Shown: positions 9,803 to 21,294, numbered from the stretch's first letter. The stretch is 64,000 nucleotides of DNA from Gadus chalcogrammus (GCF_026213295.1 NC_079418.1:8770011-8834010); one strand, 5' to 3'. Made by a program: numbers and translations. The notes: generated by a model not told the origin, from the letters alone.

Positions 9803-12800
9803 ATGGGGTCCAGTCATCTCATCTGTAGTTTCATTGGTAGGTAATAAGATCTCATCCTATGTTTATGTGTAAGATTCCCACCACGAATAGTTAGAATATA
9901 TAATGGATACAATAGTTGCAGGATATATGCTCCTGATAGTATTGCCTGATATTAGCAAAGCCAAGTATACATTTTGTTAAGTAAATAGTATGTTGGCATC
10001 CCCAGGTGTCGTGGTCCTCCTGTGGAAGCCGACCGGCTTTTCAGGTATTTCTATGTTCCGTATTTAGGGGCAGATGAGTTGATCAAGTTCTTCAACTTGA
10101 TCAACTATCCTGTGGTTTCTTTATCAATTAAGCTGCATCCCGCATTAACGTGGCGTTGAGCGGCACGGCTATTCAGTCTACAACCAGCTCAGACCGCGGG
10201 AAGGCTGAACACTCCATTGATGGGAACACCGACACTGTGTGGTCGCACACCAGCTGCAGCCGTACCGAGGAAGAGGCTGAACCATGGTGGAGGCTGGAGC
10301 TGCCTGGTGTGTACCGGGTGTCAGAGATCCAGGTCACTAATAGGGAGACCAATAGGGAGAGGCTGAACGGCATTGAAATACTCATCGGGAATTCAGTGGT
10401 GAACAACGGAAACGACAACTCAAGGTGAATCACTGGTAAAACCTACCCTACTATCACCCAATACTGTTAGACTCCCAGCCGAAACGTTCTGGGTTTGATC
10501 CCCAATGACCTCAACCTGTTTTTAAGTGTCTTTGGATAAAAAGTATAGAATAGTTTACTCCCAGAAAATAAGGGAACACAACCAGTGCTCTGCTCAAATA
10601 CACCCGGACACACCCCAGTTACTGGAATTTAGTCTCTGAAACCTCCCTTCACTAAACTACTGCATCTTCTCAACGTCTCTTTGCCTCAGGTGTGCCATAA
10701 TCAACGATGACCCAGGCTGCTTGACTCAGACTGTCAAGTGTTGGGGAATGGAAGGAAGGTTCGTCAACTTCTACCAGTCCTTTGATGTAGCAGACGCTTT
10801 GACGTTTTGTGAGGTCAAAGTGTACGGAGGTAGGAAACCAGACCATCGTTACATAATCATCAATGGGGTATGGGTGTACCAGTACCACTTTTGGTCATCC
10901 ATTATTGGTCAAATGCTGCTGGTCCTGATAGCTCAAATGGTAGAGCATGGCATTAACACTGCCAGGCTTAGGGGTGTAACGGGGGGTGTTAGGCAGAACC
11001 CAAGTGCACGGACAGACGACAGTTGAGGACAGTTTCAAGGATTTAATTCGGTACAGGATCAGGCAGGCAGAGAGCAAACAGTAAAGTCACCGACAGGTGG
11101 GCAGGGAATCGTCGATGGGTCGACAACGGGAGGGCAGACAGGCAGGCGAGGGGCAGGAAACAGGGAAGCAGACAGGCTGGCAGGGACTCGACAACAGGCG
11201 GCTGGTCAGACAGGGAAAACAGGCAGAATCAGTGTTGGAGGATCAGTGTTGGAGAAACAGTTTAGGAGAAACAGTTCAGGAGTTGCGGGAAAGCTCTGTG
11301 AGAACAAGAGACGATCTGGCAGAGACTGAGGCCACGTTTATACGTAGCAGGGTATTTATAGAAACAAATATTTCCCCCCCTCCGTTTTCAAAAAAGATGT
11401 CGTTTACATCAAAACGCATAAATACGCCGTCGAGCGACATTATAACTATGCCAAACCTATGGGCGGCAGTGTAGGGAGAAGGATAAAGCCATGCAAGCCA
11501 ATCAGAATCCTCAGAATCAACTACAACGAATAACACGAGCGTCTTCCTGTAGCAAACAAACTGTAAACATAGGGCGCTCATATGACGTTAAGCATTTCCT
11601 GGCGCATAATGTGACGTTTCAGAACCTAAAACCCCGTTTCTACCCGTTGACACGACAACACGTAACCGGCGTTTTCAGAAATCTCCACTTTGGCCGGAGT
11701 TTTTAGAAATGATCGTTTTCTGTGACAAAAACTGCGTTTTCGTGTAAATGAGAGGCCAAACCGTGTGAAAATATCTGCGTTTTCCCTTCGTGTAAACGGG
11801 TGCCTGAGTGGAGAGAGAGGATTTATATAGAGGGATCACAGGTGGAGGTGGTTGGGTTAATTAGGGGAGATCAGGGTGGCAGGCAGGTGAATGGGAAAAC
11901 CAGGGGCGGACCATAATAAGGGGGTTGTTTTGTAATCAAGGATACGTGTCTTAATAGTAAATAGTGGGTAGGGATGAGGTGTGTTGCTCAGATACTTAGA
12001 GGGAGACTTACAGAGCTGAGAGTAGAACTCCCTCAACACCACACTGTCAATTGCTTCCCCAGAGCCTGCTGCACCCTCCATGAGCACTCAGGTGATGGGG
12101 AGGAACATCACTCTGGTGGGGACGCCGCTGTGCTGGTCAGACGCCCTGCTCTACTGCAGAGACTCTCACTGGGACCTGCTAAGCCTCTTGGGCCCAGAAG
12201 ACCAGGAGATGGTTGATGAGCTGGTGGCTCGCACCCCCTTCCCACTAACCAGCCACCTCTGGGTGGGCCTGCGCAGGTACTGGCCAGGCCTTAAGGACTG
12301 ATTATGGTTCCATGTCGACGCAACACAAGGGGGTTTACAGACCCAGTATGTCCGTGCGGACCCTCCTTGCGTCCCGACAAGGCCTGACGTGCACCCTCCC
12401 AAAAATGTTAACCTTCTGTCGCGGCGACGCAGCAGCAAGGGCTGTGATTGGTCCGCTCACTAAAACGCGACCCTGAACCAAAAACAGGTTCACGACTGCG
12501 TCGTAGCGTCTGTGTGGTCCTTGCGTTGCGTCGGCGCCGTGGAACCGACGCCTCATGGTCATCTGTCCGTCCATCACTTTGTCTTATTAAATACCGTGAA
12601 ACTAACAAAAGCTGAATATTGAGCCACATTATTCTTCCTTCCACCCAGGAAACTCTTTCATCTCTTTCAATGTTGGTAGGTCCCTCTCAGGAAGCTCCTG
12701 GTTTTGGATGTCCGGTGACCCGATGGACTTCAGCCAATGGGACGACGGCTCACACCATCCCTCCCCCTGTGGGGGCGTGTCCAGCGTGGAACCTTCCACA

Positions 12801-13199
12801 TGGAGGCAACGCTCCTGTGAAGAACATCTTAACTTCATCTGTTTCACAGGTCGATGCCCAGCCTATAGAGCCATTACCAGGTCCTTATCAAGCCAAATAT
12901 ATGCATGTTCTACCTGCACAAGGGGGTCTCAGATAATATCTTGATAAAGTATCTCCTTTTACAGTCAACTTTTTAACATTTAAAAACAGCTGGAAATAGT
13001 TAGAGGTTGGCGCTTCCTGTTTGGGAAAATAAAAGTCCTCATGAGTATTACGCCCAACCTAGAATTGTGATGAGCAGTAGGTATTTTCCACCAACTTAAT
13101 TCACGTTCTTATATTTATTTTTCCGCAGGTCCAACAGAAGGAGTGAATAAGTTGCGCTTCTATAGTTCCACAAGAGAGGATCAAACTCGCTGCACCTAA
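9803..13199 (+). CDS. Secreted F-type lectin / C-type lectin-like fusion protein
   Basis: Seven coding exons: 9803-9836, 10006-10044, 10133-10424, 10690-10829, 12063-12276, 12680-12849 and 13129-13199. All junctions are GT-AG and all phases match (1,1,2,1,2,1), giving 960 bases or 319 residues. Residues 1 to about 24 form a signal peptide with a hydrophobic core (LICSFIGVVVLLW), so the protein should be secreted. Residues 25-168 are an F-type (fucolectin) domain and 169-296 a C-type lectin-like domain; a short tail ends at TAA. An AATAAA lies at 13216. The start ATG is four bases inside an exon that follows a clear acceptor at 9797. Likely role: glycan or pathogen recognition outside the cell, inferred from the two domain families. 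Introns hold transposon insertions, but no exon is broken. The exons were assembled by eye. Confidence 0.8.
10133..10829 (+). CDS. F-type lectin domain exons of the fusion gene
   Basis: Two exons (10133-10424, 10690-10829; phase-2 intron between) encode about 144 residues, normal for one F-type domain. Seen: 'SIDGNTDTVW', 'EPWWRLELPGVYRV', 'RERLNGIEILIG' and a C-terminal 'FCEVKVYG'. In family members the fucose motif is His, 26 residues, then Arg-x-Asp-x4-Arg/Lys. Here the His position aligns with Arg (CSRT), the Arg is kept (TNRETNRERL), the Asp is missing and the loop is one residue short without the usual neighbouring Cys pair. Classical fucose binding may be lost or changed; this is inferred from alignment by eye. 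Confidence 0.8.
10465..10550 (+). repeat. SINE fragment in lectin intron
   Basis: Has a B-box-like GGTTTGATCCCCAATG and the tail motif TGTCTTTGGATAAAA common in fish tRNA-derived SINEs. It lies wholly within the intron 10425-10689. Confidence 0.4.
10925..10972 (+). repeat. tRNA-derived SINE head fragment
   Basis: TAGCTCAAATGGTAGAGCAT matches a tRNA D-arm/A-box region and runs on to ACTGCCAGG. It is cut off before a B box. It sits in the large lectin intron (10830-12062). Confidence 0.45.
10973..12062. other. Repeat-filled lectin intron
   Basis: Positions 10976-11330 and 11806-11950 look like two halves of one CAGG/GGCAGACAGG-rich repeat split by the transposon at 11328-11806. No coding sequence until the acceptor at 12061. 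Confidence 0.5.
11328..11806. mobile_element. Non-autonomous DNA transposon with TIRs
   Basis: The left end reads GAGGCCACGTTTATACG and the right end CGTGTAAACGGGTGCCTG, imperfect inverted repeats. Inside is a dense set of GCGTTTTC/CGTTTTC motifs. Positions 11567-11715 are shared with the two hAT-like copies at 722-1523 and 53464-54287. There is no transposase. Confidence 0.6.
12063..12849 (+). CDS. C-type lectin-like domain exons of the fusion gene
   Basis: Exons 12063-12276 and 12680-12849 encode about 128 residues. The CTLD marks are present: 'ALLYCRDSHWDLLSL', 'LWVGLRR' (the WIGL motif) split across the intron, 'WFWMSGDPMDFSQW', and cysteines in PCGG, RSCEE and FICF. The calcium-site motifs EPN/QPD and WND are not seen (WRQ lies where WND would be), so calcium-dependent sugar binding is doubtful. 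Acceptor TTGGTAG at 12679 was chosen because nearby alternatives give stops, while it continues LRR into SLSGSSWFW in frame. Confidence 0.8.
12306..12546. mobile_element. Small TIR element in lectin intron
   Basis: A GC-rich 241-bp element between GGTTCCATGTCGACGCAAC and GTTGCGTCGGCGCCGTGGAACC-type ends, which are inverted repeats of each other with gaps. Rich in GACGC motifs. It lies in the phase-2 intron 12277-12679. Confidence 0.6.
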
Positions 13200-13216
13200 C
13201 TTGGCCTCATTGGGGA

Positions 13217-14768
13217 ATAAAGTGGCTGATTCCGAAGATGTCCTAAGTAGAGTGAAGGTTCAGAAGCTTTAGCTCAGAGTGTCTGGTAGCTTGCTAGTTC
13301 TGCATTTTGTCATTTTAGGCTTTGTGACAGGCCATATTTTGTTCAAGCATAGCATAAACGATATATTTCCTTTGGTATATAATCAATTACCTTATTTATG
13401 AGCAGATGTAGGACTGTCATGCATGGGTTCAAGATGGTATCAAAAGACTAGATAAAGTATCTGTTGACTTTTATCGCTATCTGGCTTGGTTGATTCGGAA
13501 ACTATGCACAAAAGTAGGGTTTCATCTCAAACTTTGATTGATAAGGTTGTATCGAGGGAATTGAAGGGGGTTATATTTATTGTTGATTCAGACGATCAAA
13601 GCAGGTCAAACACAGAGATACGCCATTTGAGAATGTGCAAAACATGTTTTCAGGTCAATCTTTATAAGATTGCGTTTTATTAATGTCACCTTAACCAGTA
13701 GTGAATTTGCTGGTTTGTCTTTATTTTGCATATGAATGTAGCGTAGCTAATATTTGTTTTTTTGTGTCATTCTAATATCAGTGACCAAGAGACCAATAAT
13801 TTGACTGTATAAATCAATAACATAATTTGCCCCACTTCAGTCAGCCCATCCGGAAAGCCCTGCAACACATGCCCAGTCAGAGTTACTCTGGGCAGGTGTG
13901 GGGACAATTAATTGTTTTATTAATTTGGTTATTTTAAGTATGGTAAAGAGTCTGTTGTTCATTTGGGTACAGTTACCCTGGTCAGAGAAAAGCTTATGTA
14001 TTTTGTTTTATTGAGTCTGGGTTAGTGGTTGTTAATTTGGGGAAAGTAAACATCGGTTTGGGGATTCTCCACAGCTTCAATTTGGTGTTGGGGGTTTGTG
14101 GAGTGAGTGTGGTGGATGACTGGTTGAGGCAGCCTCACCTGGCCCGAGTCAGACTGATTGGACTCTGGGGCTGGCTGAGGCTGCACTCAGGGAGATTACC
14201 TACTTTGCAATATGGAGCACTATCTTCATGTCTCATTGTCTGCAAACTCTACAATAAACCGGCTTTAAACATTAACCCCTTATGTCTACAAGTCATTACA
14301 ATAACTAAAATGCTAAATGATGTTTGGAATGAAGTTACACTACGGGACAAATGTGTTTGGGCAGTGGGACCGTGGCAGTCTTAATAATAATTTTGTCTCA
14401 TGACCTCAGGTTTCAGAGGTTAGCCTCGCATCATAGGGCCAGAGTCTAGCGTCATGGCGATGATATGTGGTGGTGCTCGTGGAGTTCGTTGAGTGCCCGG
14501 GTCAGTTAGTGATAAGGGGAGTCGGAGATCCAACGTGCAGGCGGACAACTTGACAGGTGCTAGGACCCTGGGGAAGCCGTGGTCCTGGGTCCTAGTGCCT
14601 TTCAGGTATGAACTGATGGCGCGTTTCGACCGGTGGTTGTCGCTTCGGCCCAGCATGCCTTGGCCCAATAGGGAAGTTGAGTTACGGCTCACTTTTCCGC
14701 CGCCGACAATACCCTTACGGTGGGGCGGGGTTTAAGCAGGATGCGATAGCCACGGCAGGTACGTAAGC
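13217..14768. other. Gap: unresolved, LTR-like pieces
   Basis: After the lectin polyadenylation signal there is no gene I can support. Positions 14406-14460 resemble the start of the LTRs at 25818 and 16215 (shared GGGCCAGAGTCTAG). A TACAATAAACC near 14250 resembles an LTR polyadenylation region. An 80-codon open frame at 14493-14735 matches nothing I recognise. Confidence 0.35.
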
Positions 14769-14776
14769 ATCGTGAC

Positions 14777-15702
14777 CAGTGGCGAAGCACAATTATCCGG
14801 GGCCCCCCTGCAGAGTCCAAGCATAAGGCTCCTCCCACAAACCAACATAGGCATACCACTCACTTTGCAGATTTAACTGCAGAATTCCAAATTCCTTGAC
14901 AGGCTGGCCAGCGCATTTAGTCTATGTGCCCAAGATACATTTGCGTTTACTCTGTATGAAATAATGAATATCATTATCGAAAATAAATGCTAGTTAAGCA
15001 ACTGTAGGTTCATTAAACACAAAGGGCTTCATTATACCAGTGCTAACCAATTAAGACATTACAGAACATACATCTATTTACAAAATGTATTCAGAACAGT
15101 GCACATACAGTTATAAAGAAAATATCGCATGTATATAGAAGAAAATAAATAATTTAGCCTGGTCCTAAGGCTATATCGGGACAGGCAGGCAATAGGCTTT
15201 AACATGCCTAAACAGTGTCTCGCTAGCCTACTAATTCAGTTCCTTATTAATTCACATTGCAACATTGTTCATACGTCATAATAAAATAATAGGCCTATAA
15301 CAAAACAAGGGGGGAAATTTGACTAATCAGAAAAGCCTGGAAAGGCTGCATGAAGCCCATAATGTCTATATTATAGATGTAAAATACAAACGTGATCATA
15401 CGGATAGCCTATCACAAGAGAGCAAATGACTGGTGCTTAGGAACGGGCTGCTCAGCCTCTTGCCTGCTTGCCGTCTTGTTAGAAACTAACGTTAGAGGTG
15501 GCTAAATAGTTTGTTATTATTTTCAGTTTGGAACTTAGATTTATATTATTATTATTATTTATTTTTTTAAGTATTTCTGTAACGAGGCAAAGAAGTTTCA
15601 CAAATAAATAAGTGGGCAAGTGGGCACTGGGCGCAGTGTGGGGCCCCTAACACTGGGGGCCCCTGCACCGCGAGATCTGGGGGGGCTTCCCCGACGCCAC
15701 TG
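14777..15702. mobile_element. Non-autonomous hAT with perfect 8-bp target duplication
   Basis: Begins CAGTGGCGAAGC and ends GACGCCACTG. The flanks ATCGTGAC at 14769-14776 and 15703-15710 are identical, an exact hAT-length duplication. 926 bp, no transposase. A related copy occupies 26534-27752 in the opposite orientation, and a terminus of the same type lies at 63972-63982. Confidence 0.85.
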
Positions 15703-15985
15703 ATCGTGACCTCATAGCAGCCCGACACAGTGTAGCCTGCTGATAAATCCAAGGAAAAAGAAAAACACGACAAATAAACAAAGAGCAACAACGTCGAAGA
15801 AGGACTGCAAACTTTTGTCCGTCATTTTCTTCAAAAAACTATGCTTTCGCCGTTGTCCAGAAATATCTTGCGGGTTATGTGTTTGCGGAAGTGACTATTC
15901 TGTTGACCAATCAACGGAACCAACCCACATCCGCCGGTGGTAACGCGCCATAATATATATTTACATTTGGTGGGTCTTAAAACAA

Positions 15986-16215
15986 TCAGTCGGTGCATAG
16001 AAGCTTTACCTCTTTTAAACAGGTAGACAGAAACAAACCTACAACAGACAAGGAACTGACAAACTAGGGTATAAACTAGACAACTTAAATGCGTGGAACA
16101 CAGGTGAACCGAATTACTCTGACAACCTCCCACATGAGAGAGGGAGCTTGACCCCATGACCCTAGACTCTGGCCCTATGATGCTGGGCAGTCCTCTGAAC
16201 CTCTGAACTGTGACA
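15986..16215 (-). mobile_element. Partial LTR (inverted copy of 25818-26098)
   Basis: Read on the minus strand it starts TGTCACAGTTCAGAGG like the complete LTR on the right arm, and continues through the same promoter-like region. It lacks the last part of that LTR, including the terminal CTGTGACA, so it is truncated. Confidence 0.65.
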
Positions 16216-16782
16216 TACATTCACACACTCATACTAACAGGCCATATACGTCCTTGGAGCCTAGGGATGCGTCCGCTCCATGCAAGGAGCCATTCATTCA
16301 CATATCCATTCTGGAGATACAAGCAGGCCAGGTGTCTGAGAAACCCAGACACTCGAGGCCACAAAAACAAGAGTAGTGCCCACACTACACCAAGCCACAA
16401 ACCCACTTGCAATGCCCACACATTGCCACAAGGGACAAGCACCGAGTACACATACGGGCCTCCAGGAGGCGGGAGCTCAGCACCACGCTTAGCCAATCAG
16501 AGCACGTTATGGAGGCCACGCCTGCCCAATATTAAAGACACAACACATAGCCCAGGGGGGGAGAATGCTCAAGGAAGGGCATTCATGGATACCCAGCTAA
16601 GCGTACCTCCACGCGATCATATACAATTCCTCTCCTTTTGCTTCATAGATACCATAACAAACCTTTACCAGATAAAGTGAGTTACAAGCGATCCTGACTC
16701 AGCCCCCTTTTTCCCAAAAGGAACACAGCAGAACTCTGGGGTCAAGAGACTTAGGCCAGATTCACCCCATGGCACGTAGTTA

Positions 16783-16925
<143 letters not shown>

Positions 16926-17095
16926 GTCTAACCTGTAAAACACTTTCAGAAACACCACAGATCAAACCAGGCAACAGAACGGCAACAATAAGGTTGAAGT
17001 CATTAAAATAATCAGTGTATTAAGTACGAGGACAATTTCTTTGTATTTATATATACTAGAGTTTCTAACCTCTAGTGGGTCGTGAGTTTCAGAAT

Positions 17096-17137
17096 CCATT
17101 GATTGTCATCGCACATATGTGCGGTGACAATCAATGG
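17096..17137. repeat. 42-bp near-perfect palindrome
   Basis: CCATTGATTGTCATCGCACA and its mirror around a central CATATG, with one mismatched pair. A diverged copy is at 24777-24818 on the right arm. It could mark an old element terminus. Confidence 0.7.
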
Positions 17138-17150
17138 TAATCTATGGAAG

Positions 17151-17644
17151 CATGTATGTAGCAAAATTGAAATGGCAATGTAATTTGCAATTTGCACTTC
17201 AATAAGTCATTACATTATGCAATTGACAATTCATTATGCAATTTTATAATGTAATGTAATACGTTATTCAAAGTGTATTTTAAAAAGCAAAGTGACAATG
17301 CAATCCTCAATTAAATTTGCAAAAGTTGTAAAAATAAAAATAGAATAACATTTTGTCAAATTCTTTGAGTTCCTTTATTCAAATTAAAAAGCTATAGCGT
17401 CCCCGTGATTGCAATCCACTTCGCCACGCTCCGTGTGTTGCGATATTCAAATTACATTTCAATCCGCCAAACGCTTTGCAAAAGATTTGGCAAAACGTTT
17501 TGCAAAATGTTTTCCAAACGTAATCTCAAACGTTTTCCAAAAAGTCAATATGCAAAGTGGCAAACGTATCAGCCAATCAGCGTCTGGGTGGGAACTACGT
17601 CACTTGCTCACAATTTCCTTGTTCACGTTCGTATGTGTCAGCAC
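17151..17644. other. Gap: AT-rich spacer, TGCAAA-rich repeat
   Basis: Simple AT-rich sequence, then 17440-17580 with many TTTGCAAA/CAAACG variants. No supported gene. Confidence 0.4.
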
Positions 17645-18098
17645 CAAGAAATACAATCAACGAAAGGTGTACCAGGCATAACATAAAAAATAACATTTAA
17701 CTTAAATAAACTCTTTAAAGGCTTTGCGGTACAGGTGAGTCTTAAGGAGGGACTTAAAAGATGTCACAGAATCAGCTAACCTTATTTTCTCAGGCAATGC
17801 ATTCTAAAGCTTTGGGGCTTACACAGAAAAAGACCAGTCCCCTTTAGCAGCTAGCCGGGACTCAGGAATAGTGAGTAAAATATAAGTCACCGCTCCTCAG
17901 TGCTGTGCTCAGTGGTGATCAGAGAGTGGAGCGATGAGCGTTACCTGGTGATCAGAGAGCGAGCACAGCGGCCAGTGAGGCAAATTAGCAAAGAGCGAGG
18001 GAACTATGGAGAAGAGAGGGGCGAGGAAACCTTAACGGTGAGGATCTCCTCCGACAGGAGAAAGAGGCCTCCCCCGATCCGTACTCCTCCTCCCCCTC
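17645..18098 (+). repeat. Inverted copy of 1-455
   Basis: Mirror copy of the window start; includes an L2-like LINE tail on the minus strand at about 17690-17890, then the CGATGAGCGTTACCTGGTG segment. Confidence 0.75.
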
Positions 18099-18199
18099 TC
18101 CAGACCTCCCTCCCCCCCCATCCGGTCTCCACCTCGTCGCAAGAGAAAGAACATCTGAGACGGGTGAGGAAGGAGAGGACACCAACACGGAGCGACTGA
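17900..18199 (+). CDS. Hypothetical ORF or exon, proline-rich
   Basis: A 99-codon frame: a charged N-terminal part (VIREWSDERYLVIRERAQ), then a proline run (PPPIRTPPPPLQTSLPP), then a charged tail. The repeated VIRE segment reflects a DNA duplication (GGTGATCAGAGAG twice). The first part has an inverted copy at the window start. It may be a 5' part of the exon-array locus at 21329 onward, but no connecting splice was proven. I do not recognise it; it may be non-coding. Confidence 0.25.
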   Translation: MLCSVVIREWSDERYLVIRERAQRPVRQISKERGNYGEERGEETLTVRISSDRRKRPPPIRTPPPPLQTSLPPHPVSTSSQEKEHLRRVRKERTPTRSD

Positions 18200-18267
18200 G
18201 ACGTCTTTGTGTTTCCTGTCATGGGTCTTCAGTGTCGGTTCGTGTTTGACCTGATGAGTTCCTGATG

Positions 18268-21200
18268 GAACCCCTCTCCTGGAACCGTCACCTTATCTTG
18301 GTGGAGAGGTTTGCGTGTCCCTGTGAACCTGAGGGCTGTGTTGTCTGGAGCCTTGTGCTCCTGGTAGGGTCTCTCATGGCAGAGTGGTCTCAGGTGAGGG
18401 GCCAGACTTAGAATGGTTCAAAAACCTCAATGAATAACATAAGAAGAGGAGATGTGACCCGGCCCGGAGGAAGCCCGGGGCCCCCGTCTGGAGCCAGGCC
18501 CAGACGGAGGGCTCGATGGCGAGCGCCTGGTGGCCGGGTTTGCCACGGAGCCCGGTCGGGCACAGCCCGAACAAACTACGTGGCACCCCCCCTCTCTTCA
18601 TCCCATGGGCCCACCACCTGTGGGAAGACCCTTTGGGGTCGGGTGCGCAGCCACATGGGTGGCAGCGAAGGTCAGGGGTCTCGACGGACCAGACCCGGGC
18701 GGCAGAAGCTGGCTCTGGGGACGTGGAACGTCACCTCGCTGTGGGGAAAGGAACCGGAGCTTGTTAGGGAGGTGGAGCGCTATCAGTTAGATCTGGTGGG
18801 GCTTACCTCCACGCACAGTCTCAGCTCTGGTACCGTACTCCTGGATAGGGGTTGGACTCTATTCTTCTCCGGAGTTGTCGAGGGCGTGAGGCGGGTGAGG
18901 CGGGCGAGGGTGTGGGGATACTCATAAATCCCCGGCTGAGCGCCGTGGTGTTGGAGTTTACCCCGGTAGACGAGAGGCTCGCCTCCCTACGCCTAAGGGT
19001 TGTAGGGGAGAAAAACTCTGACTGTTGTTTGTGCGTATGCACCAAACAGCAATTCAGAGCACTCAGCCTTCTTGGAGACCCTGAATGGACTCCTGTATGG
19101 GGCTCCAGTAGGGGACTCCGCAGTTCTGCTGGGAGACTTCAACGCCCACGTGGGCAACGATGGAGACACCTGGAGAGGCATGGTGGGGAGGAACGGCCTC
19201 CCTGATCTAAACCCGAGCGGTCGTTTGTTATTGAACTTCTGTGCTAGTCATGGATTATCCATAACGAACACCATGTTTGGACATAAGGGTGCTCATAAGT
19301 GTACCTGGTTCCAGAGTACCCTAGGCCGAAGATCGATGATCGATTTCGTGATCGTGTCATCTGATCTGAGGCCGCATGTTTTGGACACTCGGGTTAAGAG
19401 AGGAGCGGAACTGTCAACCGACCACCATCTGGTGGTGAGTTGGATCAGGGAATGGGGGAAATTTCCGGATAGACCTGGTAAGCCCAAACGAGTAGTGCGG
19501 GTGAATTGGGAACGTCTGGAGGAGGCCCTCGTCCTAGTTATCTTCAACTCACACCTCCGGCTGAGTTTTCTGGCATTCCTGTGGAGGTTGGGGGCATTGA
19601 GCCGGAGTGGGCGGTGTTCAAAGCCTCCATTGCTGAAGCTGCGGTGGCTAGCTGTGGCCTCAGGGTCTTATGCCGCTTTTCCACTGCATGGTACCAGCTC
19701 GACACGACTCGACTGGACTCGACTCAGCTCGCATTTTTTGCGTTTCCACCGCGAAAACATGGTATCTGGTACCTGAAGTGGCTGCTTTTTCTAGTACCGC
19801 CTCGCTCTAGGTTCCAAGCGAGCTGAGCCGATGCTAAAAGGTGACGTCGGCAGACGGCCGGCCACTGATTGGCCAGAGAGTGTGACGAAGTCACGAGAGC
19901 GACGTGGCAACCATGCTGGTAACAGCCTTAGTAGCGCCGCAGCCAACATATTCCACTTCTTCAACTACTTCAACATGCCAGCTAATAATACGAACACGAA
20001 TACCATCGCATCGATGTCCTCCATTGTTGTTATGTGGGTTCTGTCCATGTGTGGGTTGCGTAGGTGTTGTTTGCGTCGCGTACAAAAATAAGTCACGGCC
20101 CTTTCGCGCAGCCGACCCCGCCCACGTCCAGGAGGTACTATTTGCGGTGGAAAAGGACCCGTGCTGCTACCGTGTCGAGTCGTGTCGTGTCGTGTCGAGT
20201 CGTGTCGAGTCGAGCTACATGTGCGGTGGAAAAGCGGCATTAGGCTCCTCAAGGGGTGGTAACCCTTGGACACCGTGGTGGACACCGGTGGTCAGGGAAG
20301 CCGTCCGATTGAAGAAGGAGGCTTTCCGGGATATGATATCCTGGAGGACTCCTGACTCGTTGCAGGGTACCGTCAGGCTCGAAGGGCTGCAGCTGCTGCC
20401 GTGTCGGAGGCTAAGCAGCGGGTGTGGGAGAAGTTCGGAGAGGCCATGGAGAAGGACTTTCGGTCGGCACCAAAGTGTTTCTGGAAGACTATCCGGCACT
20501 TCAGGAGGGGGAAACAGGAAACCATCCAAGCTGTGTAAAGTAATGATGGGACTCTGTTGACCTCAACTGAGGAGGTCGTCGGACGTTGGAAGGAACACTT
20601 TGAGGAACTCCTGAATCCGAATAACATGCCCTCTATGTTGGAGGCAGAGCTCGAGGTTGATGCTGTTTCGTCGTCAATTTCCCTGGTGGAGGTCACTGTG
20701 GTAGTCAAACATCTCCGCAGTGGCAAAGCCCCAGGGATTGATGAGATCCAGCTAGAAATGCTAAAGGCTGGGATGAGGATCAGCACCGCTAAATCTGAGG
20801 CCATGACTCTTAGCAGGAAACCGGTGGATTGCTTACTCCGGGTAGGAAATGAGTCCTTAGCCCAAGTGAAGGAGTTCAAGTACCTCGGGGTCTTGTTCGC
20901 GAGTGAAGGTACTATGGAGCGTGAGATTGGCCGGAGAATCGGAGCAGCGGGGGCGGTATTGCGTTCGCTTTACCGCACCGTTGTTACGAAAACAAACTAA
21001 ACCTAACTTTACTTAGAAAGGAGTCAGCTGAGGTGGTTCGGGCATCTGGTAAGGATGCCCACTGGGCGCCTCCCTTGGGAGGTGTTTCAGGCACGTCCAG
21101 TGGGAAGGAGACCTCGGGGAAGACCCAGGACTAGGTGGAGAGATTATATCTCAACACTGGCCTGGGAACGCCTCAGGATCCCCCCGTCAGAGCTGGTCAA

Positions 21201-21294
21201 TGTGGCCCGGGAAAGGGAAGTCTGGGGCCCCCGGCTTGAGCTGCTCCCCCCGCGACCCGACCCCGGATAAGCGGACGAAGATGAGATGAGATGA
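18268..21294 (+). mobile_element. APE-type LINE with target duplication, RT core deleted
   Basis: The repeat GATGAGTTCCTGATG flanks it (18253-18267 and 21295-21309), so the insertion can be bounded; the 3' end is a short (GATGA)n tail. The endonuclease shows 'GTWNVTSL', 'GDFNAHVG' and '[10 protein letters not shown]'. Several frames are broken. The reverse transcriptase goes from 'GKAPGIDEIQLEMLKA' (20725-20770) straight to 'GMRISTAKSEAM', skipping the palm and its catalytic Asp pair; a second gap follows 'YRTVVTK' near 20990, after which the C-terminal 'LRWFGHLV' region resumes out of frame. Dead copy of a fish LINE, perhaps of RTE or a related clade (inference). Confidence 0.75.
19671..20239. 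mobile_element. MITE in the LINE, TTA target duplication
   Basis: Ends TGCCGCTTTTCCACTGCATG and its mirror (CCGCACATG.../GTGGAAAAGCGGCA). TTA flanks both sides (19668-19670, 20240-20242). Removing 569 bp plus one TTA rejoins the LINE reading frame exactly (SCGLRVL then GSSRGGN). Target length suggests PIF/Harbinger. Inside are CGTGTCGAGT-type repeats. Confidence 0.8.

Noticed and set aside
12280..12577. ORFs within 12280-12577
   Set aside because: They are frames of the small TIR element in the lectin intron, and using them would break the CTLD splice phase.
14493..14735. 80-codon ORF in a GC-rich stretch
   Set aside because: No recognisable motif and an overlapping antisense frame of similar length; possibly retroelement debris.
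16210..16680. 156-codon ORF with a mirrored partner at 25335-25823
   Set aside because: No domain, composition like non-coding DNA, and conservation is explained by the inverted repeat.
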